From Pseudomonas gingeri (lineage in GTDB: Bacteria > Pseudomonadota > Gammaproteobacteria > Pseudomonadales > Pseudomonadaceae), in the NCBI RefSeq assembly GCF_013386115.1, contig NZ_JACAOR010000001.1, positions 710,639-774,638 on the forward strand: a DNA stretch of 64,000 nt, written 5' to 3'. The notes under the pieces are model-generated. The model saw nothing but the letters and a program-made list of their open reading frames with translations. It did no database searches and was not told the origin of the DNA. Each line of letters begins with the position of its first letter. The first letter of the stretch is position 1. A program made the translations under genes and the position numbers. Of the stretch, positions 18,560 to 26,611 are shown one piece after another.

Positions 18560-20104
18560 ATGCCACTGACCGTCAAGGGTTCTCGCTCCTGGTCTGCCCG
18601 TTACGGGCTGAGCCTGTTGATCGGCCTGCTGCCCATCCTCTCGGGCATCGCCATCCTTCACTGGCAGGCCGACCGGGCCTTGAACGCCCATAGCCGGGAA
18701 ACCGCCGACGAAGCCCTGAAACAGTTCGAACTGATGCTCGACAATGCCGAGCTGTCGGCCCATGCCATCGTGCCGCTGGCGGGGCGGCCCTGCGCCGAGG
18801 TCGAGCTGGCCCTGCGCGAGCAGGTGACCCGCCGCCCGTTCGTGCGCGCCGCCAACCTGGCCTGGGACAACAACCTGTATTGCACCTCGTTGTTCGGCCC
18901 TTACCAGGAGGTGGTCAATCCGAGCGATTATGTCGGTGGCCGGCTCTGGTTGATGGATGGCAATCCGGTCACGCCCAAGTCGTCGCTGCTGGTCCTTCGC
19001 CTGCAGCAAGGCAACGGTGCGGCGATGGTCAGTATCGACGGTTACCACCTGGGCAATCTGTTGCGCCTGATCGGCCGCGAGGCCGGCCTGGTCCTGCAGG
19101 TCGGCAATGTCTGGACCTCCGGCCAGGGCCAGGTACTCGCCGGCAAGGCGCCCTCCTTCGCCGTTGCCCCTACCACCCTGCGCTCCACGCGCTTTCCGTT
19201 CAGCGTCAGCGCGGGCTTTCCCGAGGGAGAAACCTGGCGCTACGTCGGCAAGGAATATCCGGAACTGCTGGCCCTGCTCCTGGTATTCGGCGTCTTGGCC
19301 GGTCTCACCACACGCTGGCTGCAGAAACGCTCCGGCGCGCCGAGCCATGAGTTGCAGCGGGCACTCGAAGCCCGGGAGTTCATTCCGTATTTCCAGCCCG
19401 TGGTGCACAGCGACAGCTTGAAATGGTCAGGCCTGGAAGTGTTGATGCGCTGGAATCATCCCCGCGAAGGCCTGGTGCGCCCGGATCTGTTCATTCCCTT
19501 CGCCGAGCATACCGGCCTGATCGTGCCCATGACCCGTTCGCTATTGCAGCAGACCGCTACCCTCCTCGCCCCGCACTCGGACACCTTCGAGCCCGGCTTT
19601 CACGTCGGCGTGAACATTACCGCCAGCCATTGCCATGACCTGGAACTGGTGGAGGACTGCCGGCAGTTTCTCGCCGCCTTCGCTCCAGGGCAGGTCAGGC
19701 TGGTGCTGGAACTGACCGAACGGGAGTTGATCGAACCCAGCGCCATTACCCACCAACTGTTCGAACAGTTGCGCGGGTTGGGCGTGATGGTCGCCATCGA
19801 TGACTTCGGCACCGGGCACTCCAGCCTGAATTATCTGCGCAAGTTCAATGTCGACTACCTGAAGATCGACCAGAGTTTCGTCGCCATGATCGGTCACGAC
19901 GCACTGTCGCGGCATATTCTGGACAGTATTATCGAGTTGAGCGGCAAGCTCGAACTGGGCATCGTTGCCGAAGGCGTGGAAACCGTGGAGCAACGTGATT
20001 ACCTGGCTTCGCGCGGGGTCGACTTCCTGCAGGGCTATCTGTTTGGAAAACCGTTGCCGGCCGCCGACTTTCTCAACAGTCTCAAGCAGCAACGCGCCGA
20101 TTAG
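18560..20104 (+). CDS. CSS-motif EAL c-di-GMP phosphodiesterase
   Basis: 514 residues, anchored in the inner membrane. Segment one spans about residues 17-35, then comes a periplasmic CSS-type sensor with the two conserved cysteines C78 (RPCAEVE) and C108 (YCTSLFG), then a second segment near 230-250 and a cytoplasmic EAL domain (270-510). In this family the cysteine pair senses periplasmic thiol state and controls hydrolysis of cyclic di-GMP. Catalytic motifs are present: EVLMRW in place of EALMRW, DDFGTGHSSL, KIDQSFV, EGVE and QGYLFGKPL, so the domain should be active. The usual CSS triplet is CTS here. It is a single gene behind the LysR gene. Confidence 0.92.
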   Translation: MPLTVKGSRSWSARYGLSLLIGLLPILSGIAILHWQADRALNAHSRETADEALKQFELMLDNAELSAHAIVPLAGRPCAEVELALREQVTRRPFVRAANLAWDNNLYCTSLFGPYQEVVNPSDYVGGRLWLMDGNPVTPKSSLLVLRLQQGNGAAMVSIDGYHLGNLLRLIGREAGLVLQVGNVWTSGQGQVLAGKAPSFAVAPTTLRSTRFPFSVSAGFPEGETWRYVGKEYPELLALLLVFGVLAGLTTRWLQKRSGAPSHELQRALEAREFIPYFQPVVHSDSLKWSGLEVLMRWNHPREGLVRPDLFIPFAEHTGLIVPMTRSLLQQTATLLAPHSDTFEPGFHVGVNITASHCHDLELVEDCRQFLAAFAPGQVRLVLELTERELIEPSAITHQLFEQLRGLGVMVAIDDFGTGHSSLNYLRKFNVDYLKIDQSFVAMIGHDALSRHILDSIIELSGKLELGIVAEGVETVEQRDYLASRGVDFLQGYLFGKPLPAADFLNSLKQQRAD

Positions 20105-20264
20105 TCGGCCATGCAAAACACCGCGACGGTAACTCCAGTACTTTCGCGGTACTACTTTCGCTCTATGATTTACTCCTGAGCCGATAACTACTACACTTTT
20201 TCCTGCCAGCAGTAAATTGACGGGAAAGCCTCGGGTTTATACATAATGACCCAGCGTATTCAGG

Positions 20265-20279
20265 GCACTGTGGACAGTG
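20265..20279. promoter_or_regulatory. Inverted repeat upstream of mvaU
   Basis: CACTGT and ACAGTG (20266-20271 and 20274-20279) are perfect inverted copies two bases apart, about 85 bases upstream of the mvaU start codon. The surrounding AT-rich region 20105-20361 must hold the mvaU promoter, and H-NS-like proteins commonly bind their own AT-rich promoters. No binding protein can be named for this palindrome. Confidence 0.3.
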
Positions 20280-20361
20280 TCTGGTGGGATCGACTGTAAG
20301 CGACGGCTTGTCTCTTTGTTATAGGTTCATGGCAACCGAATAGACTATTGGAGTAAAAATC

Positions 20362-20721
20362 TTGTCCAGACTCGCTGAATTTCGCGCCGCAGAAAAAGCC
20401 CTTCAAGAACAACTCGCTCAGCTGGAAGCCCTGAAAAACGATGCCGGGCTCAAGAAGGAAATCGAGTTCGAGAAAAAACTCAAAGACCTGATGAAGACCT
20501 ATGGCAAGAGCCTGCGGGAGGTCAACGCCATCCTCGATCCACAGGCCTCCAGCGCCAAGGCCGCCCATGCGCCCAAGCAGCGCCGTGCTCGCGTGGTCAA
20601 GGTCTATCAGAACCCTCATACGGGAGAACTGATCGAAACCAAGGGCGGTAATCACCGTGGGCTCAAAGCCTGGAAAGAACAATACGGTGCCGCCACCGTG
20701 GACTCCTGGCTGCGCGGTTAA
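20362..20721 (+). CDS. mvaU: MvaT/MvaU-family H-NS-like xenogeneic silencer
   Basis: 119 residues. The N-terminal half (SRLAEFRAAEKALQEQLAQ to about residue 60) is the coiled-coil oligomerisation part. The C-terminal half holds the AT-rich DNA-binding domain with PHTGELIETKGGNHRGLKAWKEQYG, the hallmark of Pseudomonas MvaT/MvaU. The first residues match MvaU/MvaV (SKLAEFRAAEKAL) rather than MvaT. The start is a TTG at 20362, eight bases after GGAG; no ATG or GTG fits the conserved N-terminus, so the rare start looks real and would keep output low. A strong terminator follows. It silences horizontally acquired AT-rich genes. Confidence 0.93.
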   Translation: MSRLAEFRAAEKALQEQLAQLEALKNDAGLKKEIEFEKKLKDLMKTYGKSLREVNAILDPQASSAKAAHAPKQRRARVVKVYQNPHTGELIETKGGNHRGLKAWKEQYGAATVDSWLRG

Positions 20722-20744
20722 CTTCTTTCCCCCTCCACTAAAAA

Positions 20745-20767
20745 CCCTGCAAACGCAGGGTTTTTTT
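20745..20767 (+). terminator. Terminator after mvaU
   Basis: CCCTGC (20745-20750) and GCAGGG (20755-20760) pair around AAAC and run into seven T residues. It is a textbook rho-independent terminator 23 bases past the mvaU stop. Confidence 0.92.
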
Positions 20768-21090
20768 ATGGAAGAACAACACGAAACAGGATTAACAAGC
20801 CATACCTTCGCGCGACTCTTTCAAAGTGTGTCCCGCGCCAACATCACCGTAAACATGCGCAAGGACAGGTTGCGTCCGACGGAGTTCCATCGTGTTGCTA
20901 CTTTCATCTCCCGCGTAACTAATGACAACTGGCCATTAAGTACCGCATATTCCTTGCACGCTGTCAGTTATTTCCATTCGAAGCAGACGCTGTAAAAAAT
21001 CCCGCACAGATCCGTCCTTCACCGCCAGCCACGACGCCGGTCGGATAAAAGATACCCGTTCGAAGCCTTCACGTTTTTTTCACATCGACT
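20768..21090. other. Gap without a convincing gene
   Basis: Between the mvaU terminator and the hairpins at 21091 there is a lower-G+C stretch. A 75-codon reading frame starts at 20768 directly inside the terminator T-run with no ribosome binding site and no recognisable family, so I do not call it. The stretch may hold a promoter for the possible RNA at 21091-21151 (TAAAAGAT near 21047) but I see nothing firm. Confidence 0.4.
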
Positions 21091-21151
21091 CTTACAGGAT
21101 GAAGGCTGCTAAAGGATTAGCGCCCCAATGCCCGCTTCGGCGGGCTTCTTT
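21091..21151 (+). ncRNA. Possible small RNA end with AGGA-loop hairpin
   Basis: A perfect five-base-pair hairpin GCTAA/TTAGC with loop AGGA (21108-21121) precedes a terminator GCCCGC-TTCG-GCGGGC plus T-rich tail (21130-21151). A further ACAGGATG lies at 21094-21101. GGA exposed in a hairpin loop is the binding site of RsmA/RsmE proteins, and no gene precedes this terminator for 360 bases, so it could be the 3' end of an unannotated RNA. Only two or three GGA motifs are present, fewer than in RsmX/Y/Z, and the 5' end is unknown. Confidence 0.3.
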
Positions 21152-21373
21152 ATGCCTCGATGTTTATCTGCCCGCACTTCATATAACTCATTACCCCCCT
21201 CTGAAGTACCCCGCTATTACCTCCGCGCCGGCACGAATGCCTAGAATCGAGCCACAGGATTTGGAGCGTGATCGCACTTTCCGTATCATCCTGTGTCCCA
21301 CAAGGTCAGAGACCGGCCAGCCTGTGCTGGCGCCTCATCGATCGACCGCCTTCATCACCTTCGCGGAGGGCCT

Positions 21374-21904
21374 ATGAGCCTGTACGACCTGAACACCTTC
21401 CCCGGCGTTACCGCCCAACCCGACACCGCCACCCAGGGCTTCGTGTTCAACCACACCATGCTGCGCGTCAAGGACGCTACCAAGTCCCTGGACTTCTACA
21501 CCCGCGTACTGGGTTTTTCCCTGGTGGAGAAACGTGATTTCCCGGAAGCCGAGTTCAGCCTGTATTTCCTGGCCCTGGTGGACAAGTCGCAGATCCCGGC
21601 CGATGCGGCGCAGCGCACGCAATGGATGAAGTCGATTCCCGGCATCCTGGAACTGACCCACAACCACGGCACCGAGAATGACCCTGATTTTGCCTACCAC
21701 AACGGCAATACCGATCCACGGGGCTTCGGCCATATCTGCATCTCGGTGCCGGATATCCGTGCTGCCTGCGAGCGCTTCGAAACCCTGGGCGTGGAATTCC
21801 AGAAACGCCTGAGCGACGGCCGCATGAAAAGCCTTGCCTTCGTGAAGGATCCGGATGCCTACTGGGTCGAGATCATCCAGCCGGCGCCGCTGCAAGACGC
21901 CTGA
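21374..21904 (+). CDS. gloA: Lactoylglutathione lyase (glyoxalase I)
   Basis: 176 residues. It converts the hemithioacetal of methylglyoxal and glutathione to S-lactoylglutathione. The metal ligands of the vicinal-oxygen-chelate fold are visible: H27 (NHTMLRVKD), E92 (ILELTHNHG), H119 (GFGHICI) and E165 (YWVEII). The insert DKSQIPAD and the TENDPDF...GNTDPRGFGH region are those of the Zn-dependent, longer Pseudomonas/eukaryote-type class. The ATG at 21374 follows GGAGG by four bases; a longer upstream frame lacks a site. A strong terminator follows. Confidence 0.95.
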   Translation: MSLYDLNTFPGVTAQPDTATQGFVFNHTMLRVKDATKSLDFYTRVLGFSLVEKRDFPEAEFSLYFLALVDKSQIPADAAQRTQWMKSIPGILELTHNHGTENDPDFAYHNGNTDPRGFGHICISVPDIRAACERFETLGVEFQKRLSDGRMKSLAFVKDPDAYWVEIIQPAPLQDA

Positions 21905-21922
21905 TTCTCGCTCCTGAAACGC

Positions 21923-21959
21923 AAAAGCCCCATGGATCGTCGATCCATGGGGCTTTTTT
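21923..21959 (+). terminator. Terminator after gloA
   Basis: A 13-base-pair perfect stem GCCCCATGGATCG/CGATCCATGGGGC with flanking A4 and T6 (21923-21959) works as a terminator in both directions; ahpF, transcribed toward it, can use it too. Confidence 0.92.
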
Positions 21960-21970
21960 GATGATCTGAT

Positions 21971-22098
21971 GATCGTTCCCACGCTGATGATGATCGTTCC
22001 CACGGTCCCCGTGGGAATGCAGCCCGTGACGCTCTGCGTCACAAGAGCGGACGCAGAGCGTCCAGGAAGGCATTCCCACGCAGAGCGTGGGAACGATC
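21971..22098. repeat. Nested palindromic repeat (GTTCCCAC family)
   Basis: Outer GATCGTTCCCAC units (at 21971 and 21992) face GTGGGAACGATC at 22087-22098. Inside, CGTGGGAATGC (22010-22020) faces GCATTCCCACG (22070-22080), and two small perfect hairpins TGACGC-TCT-GCGTCA (22027-22041) and GGACGC-AGA-GCGTCC (22049-22063) fill the centre. The outer unit recurs as a bare palindrome at 48518-48549. It is an intergenic repeated element between convergent genes, with the look of a RAYT/REP-type mobile palindrome. Confidence 0.8.
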
Positions 22099-22114
22099 AA
22101 TCAAGCCTGATGGA

Positions 22115-23680
22115 TCAAGCTGGAGCGGAGGTGCGGATCAGGTGATCGAAGGCACTCAGCGAAGCCTTGGCGCCCTCGCCTACCGCGATCACGATCTGCT
22201 TGTACGGCACCGTGGTGACGTCACCGGCAGCGAAGATCCCCGGCAGCGAGGTTTCACCGCGTGCATCGACAATGATCTCGCCCCGTGGCGACAACTCGAC
22301 ACTGCCCTTGAGCCAGTCGGTGTTCGGCAGCAGACCGATCTGCACGAAGATGCCTTCCAGGTCGATGGTGTTGAACTCGCCCGAATCGCGGTCCTTGTAG
22401 ACCAGGCCGGTGACCTTCTGGCCATCGCCCTTGACTTCACTGGTCAGCGCACTGGTGATGACGTTGACGTTCGGCAGGCTGTACAGCTTGCGTTGCAGAA
22501 CGGCGTCGGCGCGCAGCTTGCTGTCGAACTCCAGCAGGGTCACGTGGCTGACGATACCGGCCAGGTCGATGGCCGCCTCGACACCGGAGTTGCCGCCACC
22601 GATCACCGCGACACGCTTGCCCTTGAACAGCGGGCCATCACAGTGTGGGCAGAAGCACACGCCCTTGGCCTTGTATTCCTGCTCACCCGGCACGCCCATT
22701 TCACGCCAGCGGGCACCGGTGGCGAGGATCACGGTCCTGGCCTTGAGGCTGGCACCGCTTTCGAAGCGCACCTCGTGCAGCTCGCCGGCATTCTTCGCCG
22801 GCACCAGGGCACTGGCGCGCTGCAGGTTCATGATGTCGACGTCGTACTGGCGGACGTGCTCTTCCAGGGCGCTGGCCAGCTTAGGCCCTTCGGTTTCCTG
22901 GACCGAGATGAAGTTCTCGATGGCCATGGTGTCCAGTACCTGGCCACCAAAACGCTCGGCCGCGACACCGGTACGGATGCCTTTGCGGGCGGCATAGATC
23001 GCTGCCGCGGCACCCGCCGGGCCACCACCGACCACCAGGACGTCAAAGGCATCCTTGGCGTTGAGTTTTTCCGCCTGTTTCTCGATGGCGCCGGTGTCGA
23101 GCTTGCCGAGGATTTCCTCGAGGCCCATGCGACCCTGGCCGAAGTTCACGCCATTGAGGTAGATACTCGGTACGGCCATGATCTTGCGATCGTTGACTTC
23201 GTCCTGGAACAGCGCGCCGTCGATGGCGACGTGACGGATGTTCGGGTTCAGTACCGCCATCAGGTTCAGCGCCTGGACCACGTCCGGGCAGTTCTGGCAG
23301 GACAGCGAGAAATAAGTCTCGAAGTTGAACTCGCCCTTGAGCGAGCGGATCTGTTCGATCACTTCGACACTAGCCTTCGATGGGTGGCCGCCGACTTGCA
23401 GCAGGGCCAGCACCAGCGAAGTGAATTCATGGCCCATCGGGATGCCGGCGAAACGCAGGCTGATATCGGCTCCCGGGCGATTCAACGAGAACGATGGCTT
23501 GCGCGCATCGGTGCCGTTGTCCAACAAGGTGATCTGAGTGGAAAGACTGGCGACGTCTTTGAGCAGCGCGAGCATTTCCTGAGATTTCGCGCCGTCATCG
23601 AGGGAGGCGACGATCTCGATCGGTTGCGTAACCCGTTCCAGGTACGACTTCAACTGGGCTTTAAGATTGGCGTCCAACAT
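22115..23680 (-). CDS. ahpF: Alkyl hydroperoxide reductase subunit F
   Basis: 521 residues. It passes electrons from NADH through FAD and two disulfide centres to AhpC. The N-terminal tandem thioredoxin-like domain carries the C128-x2-C131 centre (SLSCQNCPD). The thioredoxin-reductase part has the FAD motif [14 protein letters not shown] near residue 217, the CFCPHCDGP centre near 343 and the pyridine-nucleotide motif [15 protein letters not shown]. ...[15 protein letters not shown] closes the FAD site. The ATG at 23680 follows AAAGGGAAATCGCCCGC. It lies downstream of ahpC in the same direction with 125 bases and a hairpin between, so it is partly read through from ahpC. Confidence 0.97.
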   Translation of the reverse strand: MLDANLKAQLKSYLERVTQPIEIVASLDDGAKSQEMLALLKDVASLSTQITLLDNGTDARKPSFSLNRPGADISLRFAGIPMGHEFTSLVLALLQVGGHPSKASVEVIEQIRSLKGEFNFETYFSLSCQNCPDVVQALNLMAVLNPNIRHVAIDGALFQDEVNDRKIMAVPSIYLNGVNFGQGRMGLEEILGKLDTGAIEKQAEKLNAKDAFDVLVVGGGPAGAAAAIYAARKGIRTGVAAERFGGQVLDTMAIENFISVQETEGPKLASALEEHVRQYDVDIMNLQRASALVPAKNAGELHEVRFESGASLKARTVILATGARWREMGVPGEQEYKAKGVCFCPHCDGPLFKGKRVAVIGGGNSGVEAAIDLAGIVSHVTLLEFDSKLRADAVLQRKLYSLPNVNVITSALTSEVKGDGQKVTGLVYKDRDSGEFNTIDLEGIFVQIGLLPNTDWLKGSVELSPRGEIIVDARGETSLPGIFAAGDVTTVPYKQIVIAVGEGAKASLSAFDHLIRTSAPA

Positions 23681-23717
23681 GCGGGCGATTTCCCTTTTTC
23701 AATACGGTAGAAATAAC

Positions 23718-23746
23718 AACGCCCAGGTGATTACCACCCGGGCGTT
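23718..23746 (-). terminator. Hairpin between ahpC and ahpF
   Basis: AACGCCC-GGT...ACC-GGGCGTT arms (23718-23746) form a long, nearly perfect stem. On the minus strand it is followed by GTTATTTC, a weak T-tract, so it is probably a partial terminator that makes ahpF less expressed than ahpC, or an RNA-stabilising end for ahpC mRNA. Confidence 0.6.
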
Positions 23747-23805
23747 ATTGGGCGGTGCGGCTGACTTATGAAGTGCGGATGACCGCCCTTGGCTGACTCA
23801 CAGGC

Positions 23806-24369
23806 TTAAATTTTGCCGACCAGGTCCAGGGACGGAGCCAGGGTTGCCTCGCCTTCCTGCCACTTGGCTGGGCAGACTTCGCCCGGGTGGGCAGCAACGT
23901 ACTGAGCGGCCTTGATCTTGCGCAGCAGCTCGGAAGCGTCACGGCCTACGCCGCCATCGTTGAGTTCAACGATCTTGATCTGGCCTTCAGGGTTGATCAC
24001 GAAGGTGCCACGGTCGGCCAGGCCAGCTTCTTCGATCAGTACGTCGAAGTTGCGGGAGATGGTCAGGGTCGGGTCGCCGATCATGGTGTACTGGATCTTG
24101 CCGATGGCTGGCGAAGTGTTGTGCCAGGCAGCGTGGGCAAAGTGGGTGTCGGTCGACACGCTGTAGATTTCCACGCCCAGTTTCTGGAACGCATCGTAGT
24201 TGTCAGCCAGGTCTTCCAGTTCGGTCGGGCAGACGAAGGTGAAGTCGGCTGGGTAGAAGAACACTACCGACCATTTGCCTTTCAGGTCAGCGTCCGACAC
24301 TTCGACGAAATTGCCGTTTTTGTAAGCGGTTGCTTTGAACGGTTTAACTTGGCTGTTGATGATAGGCAT
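23806..24369 (-). CDS. ahpC: Alkyl hydroperoxide reductase subunit C (peroxiredoxin)
   Basis: 187 residues, the typical length of AhpC. The peroxidatic cysteine is C47 ([10 protein letters not shown]) and the resolving cysteine C166 ([10 protein letters not shown]), so this is a typical two-cysteine peroxiredoxin reducing H2O2, organic peroxides and peroxynitrite with AhpF as reductant. The start [11 protein letters not shown] follows GGAGAG. An OxyR-like four-tetrad element lies about 70-105 bases upstream. Confidence 0.98.
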   Translation of the reverse strand: MPIINSQVKPFKATAYKNGNFVEVSDADLKGKWSVVFFYPADFTFVCPTELEDLADNYDAFQKLGVEIYSVSTDTHFAHAAWHNTSPAIGKIQYTMIGDPTLTISRNFDVLIEEAGLADRGTFVINPEGQIKIVELNDGGVGRDASELLRKIKAAQYVAAHPGEVCPAKWQEGEATLAPSLDLVGKI

Positions 24370-24437
24370 CGTTGACTCTCCGTCAGGGGTTAAGAAGTTG
24401 ATGGGAGAATCCTAGCCATTCTTTTGCGTTCTGGCTC

Positions 24438-24474
24438 ATTGGCAAAGCTGATGCTCGCGATTGGTTTTCGCTAT
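24438..24474 (-). promoter_or_regulatory. OxyR-type operator of ahpC
   Basis: Read on the minus strand, ATAG-N7-CAAT-N7-ATCA-N7-CAAT matches the spacing of the extended OxyR motif (ATAG-N7-CTAT-N7-ATAG-N7-CTAT) exactly, with 12 of 16 key bases agreeing. It ends directly against GAGCCA, a poor -35, 17 bases before TAGGAT as -10. A weak -35 with OxyR just upstream is the usual arrangement for OxyR-activated ahpC promoters. Confidence 0.6.
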
Positions 24475-24501
24475 AAGCCCACTGTATTAATAGAAGAAAT
24501 C

Positions 24502-25446
24502 TTATGATCCCTGCCGGACCGGCTTTTCATCGAGCAGGCCCATGCCGGCAAACGGGCTGGCCTCAACGTAGCGCATGGCGGATTTCAGGTCTTTCCAGCC
24601 GACATAACTCATCAGCGACTTGAGGTCCCAGCCGCTGCGATGAGCCCAGGTAGCGAAGCCCCGACGCAGGGAATGGCTGGTGTAATGCTCGGCAGCGATA
24701 CCCGCGCGCTCCAGCGCCTGGCGCAATAAAGGAATGACGCTATTGGCGTGCAGGCCCTCCTCGCCCAGGTTGCCCCAGCGATCAATGCCACGAAACACCG
24801 GGCCACGGACCAGCGCCGCGCAGTTGATCCACTCGATATACGCCTGCACCGGGCAAAGCCGCTGCAGCGCAGGGGTCTGGTAGGTGCGCCCGAGGTTGTC
24901 CCGGTCGCTCTTGCTGCGTGGCAGGTACAGGGTAATCCCGGTACCCGACTGCGCCAGCACGTGCTCGATCTCCAGCCGGCACAGCTCATCGCTGCGAAAA
25001 CCACGCCAGAAGCCCAGCAGGATCAGTGCCGCATCGCGCCGCGCGCGCAGCAGGCGTGGCCGATCCTGTTGCGCCAGCGCGGCCTGGGCCTCGCCCTCCA
25101 GTGAAGCGATCACCTGCTCCAGATGTTGCAACTGCAAGGGGGCGGCCTGTTTTTCCTGCACCGGATGCAGGGCGCGAATGCCCTTGAATACCTTGCGCAC
25201 CACCGGCGCCTTGGTCGGGTCGGCAAAACCCTGGCTGTCATGCCATTGGGCCAGGGCCGAAAGGCGCAGCTTGAGGGTATTGATCGAAAGCAACCCGGCG
25301 TGGGCCACCAGGTAGCGCGCCACACTGTCGCCGGTGGCCGGCAGGAACCCGCCCCAGCTCACTTCGAAGTGCTCGATGGCCGCCCGGTAGCTGCGGCGGG
25401 TGTTGTCCCGCGTGGCGGCGTGCAGATAGCGATCCAGCTCGCTCAT
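24502..25446 (-). CDS. Tyrosine recombinase (integrase family)
   Basis: 314 residues. The N-terminal SAM-like core-binding domain (about 1-95: DNTRRSYRAAIEHFE) is followed by the catalytic domain. Active-site residues are R151 (FWRGFRSDEL), K179 (LPRSKSD), H258-x2-R261 (SHSLRRGF), W284 in the second His/Trp position (YVGWKD) and the nucleophile Y293 (AMRYVEAS), so it should be active. It is not XerC/XerD-like in length or N-terminus. It sits between ahpC and a KfrA-like gene with no tRNA, phage or att-like repeat in view. It is divergent from the KfrA-like gene, with 178 bases between, suggesting a functional pair. Confidence 0.9.
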   Translation of the reverse strand: MSELDRYLHAATRDNTRRSYRAAIEHFEVSWGGFLPATGDSVARYLVAHAGLLSINTLKLRLSALAQWHDSQGFADPTKAPVVRKVFKGIRALHPVQEKQAAPLQLQHLEQVIASLEGEAQAALAQQDRPRLLRARRDAALILLGFWRGFRSDELCRLEIEHVLAQSGTGITLYLPRSKSDRDNLGRTYQTPALQRLCPVQAYIEWINCAALVRGPVFRGIDRWGNLGEEGLHANSVIPLLRQALERAGIAAEHYTSHSLRRGFATWAHRSGWDLKSLMSYVGWKDLKSAMRYVEASPFAGMGLLDEKPVRQGS

Positions 25447-25549
25447 GGGCAGATATCCCGACAGGTGTACGCAAAAAGCAGGGGAAAAACTGAAAACCGC
25501 TTCTCACAAGGGGTAATACCAGTATATCCCATGTCAAAAACCTTCGATA

Positions 25550-25597
25550 TTGGCTTATCTGTTTTTAGTGATATGCTATGTAAATACAGGCTACATA
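25550..25597 (+). promoter_or_regulatory. Promoter and operator of the KfrA-like gene
   Basis: TTGGCT (25550-25555), 16 bases, TATGCT (25572-25577, with upstream TGA) make a good sigma-70 promoter. Overlapping and following the -10, TATGTA and TACATA (25577-25582 and 25592-25597) form a perfect six-base inverted repeat with a nine-base spacer, covering the expected transcription start. KfrA proteins repress their own promoter from such sites, so this is a likely autoregulatory operator. Confidence 0.55.
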
Positions 25598-25624
25598 CCA
25601 CAGTACGAAATCGTAGGAGAAGAC

Positions 25625-26608
25625 ATGGCTCGCGGCGGCGTGAACAAGGCGGTGGTGCAAACCGCACGATTGGCGATCCTCGCCCGTGGCGAAAACCCCA
25701 GCATCGATGCGGTACGTATCGAAATGGGCAATACGGGCTCGAAAACCACCATCCATCGCTATCTGAAGGAGCTGGCCGAAAGCGACCAGCGCCTGGCGGT
25801 GCCCCAGGAAGATCTCGAGGAAGAGCTCGCCGCGCTGGTCTCCCGCCTCGCCCAGCGCCTGCAGGAACAGGCCCGGGAACCGCTGGAACGGGCCGAGGCG
25901 CAGTGGCAGGAACAGCAGGCCCAATGGCAGGTGCGACAGGCGGAGGCGACACAGAAGCTGGAGCAGTTGCAGCAGCAGTTCGAGGTCCAGGCGGCGGCCC
26001 TGGAGCAGGAATCCCAGGACCTGCTGACCACCCGCTCCATGCTGCAGACCGAACAGACCCGCAATGCCGGCCTGAGCCAGGCCCTCAGCGACAACGAGCT
26101 GCGTCTCAAGGACAAGGAAGAACAGATCCGCTCGCTGGAAGACAAGCACCAGCATGCCCGTGACGCCCTGGAACACTTCCGCAGTGCCGCCAGGGAGCAG
26201 CGCGAGCAGGAGCAGCGTCGCCATGAAGGTCAGTTGCAACAGGTACAGATGGAATTGCGTCAGGCCCAGCAGAGCGCACTGGTACGCCAGGATGAAATCA
26301 CCCAGTTGCACCGCGACAACGAGCGTCTGCTGGCGGAAAGCCGTGGGCTGATGAAAGAAGTGAAGCAGTCGCAGGAACAACTGCACAAAGCTGCCAGCCG
26401 CGAGGAACAGCTACTGGATCGTGCGATCCAGCTGGAAAGCGAACGCACCCTCCTCCAGGAGCGTCTGCGGGTGGCGCAACAGGCCACGGACGCGCTTCAG
26501 CAGACGAGCGATGCACAGCGCACGGCCAGCAAGGCGCTGGAACTCAAGCTCCTGGAGGTCGAGGCGGCACTCGACCAGGCCCGAGCCGCCCTGCCTGCGC
26601 AGTCCTGA
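25625..26608 (+). CDS. KfrA-like coiled-coil DNA-binding protein
   Basis: 327 residues. Residues 1-60 carry a KfrA N-terminal-type DNA-binding domain (GGVNKAVVQTARLAILARG, IEMGNTGSKTTIHRYLKEL). From about residue 60 to the end it is an uninterrupted glutamine/glutamate/arginine-rich coiled coil with no other domain. Plasmid KfrA proteins have this layout and link DNA binding to filament-like assembly in partition. The ATG at 25625 follows AGGAG; an upstream in-frame ATG (25550 frame) has no site. It is divergent from the tyrosine recombinase. A chromosomal, non-plasmid role together with that recombinase is an inference. Confidence 0.85.
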   Translation: MARGGVNKAVVQTARLAILARGENPSIDAVRIEMGNTGSKTTIHRYLKELAESDQRLAVPQEDLEEELAALVSRLAQRLQEQAREPLERAEAQWQEQQAQWQVRQAEATQKLEQLQQQFEVQAAALEQESQDLLTTRSMLQTEQTRNAGLSQALSDNELRLKDKEEQIRSLEDKHQHARDALEHFRSAAREQREQEQRRHEGQLQQVQMELRQAQQSALVRQDEITQLHRDNERLLAESRGLMKEVKQSQEQLHKAASREEQLLDRAIQLESERTLLQERLRVAQQATDALQQTSDAQRTASKALELKLLEVEAALDQARAALPAQS

Positions 26609-26611
26609 GCG

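Noticed and set aside
20768..20995. 75-codon frame starting MEEQHETG after the mvaU terminator
   Set aside because: Starts within the T-run of a strong terminator with no ribosome binding site; no family recognised.
21040..21151. Identity of the possible RNA as RsmX/RsmY/RsmZ
   Set aside because: Only two or three GGA motifs and no TGTAAG-N6-CTTACA GacA site upstream; only an isolated CTTACA at 21091.
22142..23710. 522-codon open frame opposite ahpF
   Set aside because: Antisense shadow covering almost exactly the ahpF gene; no domain resemblance.
24502..26608. Recombinase/KfrA pair as a prophage or genomic island edge
   Set aside because: Flanking genes are core Pseudomonas functions, base composition does not shift clearly, and no tRNA or direct repeat was found.
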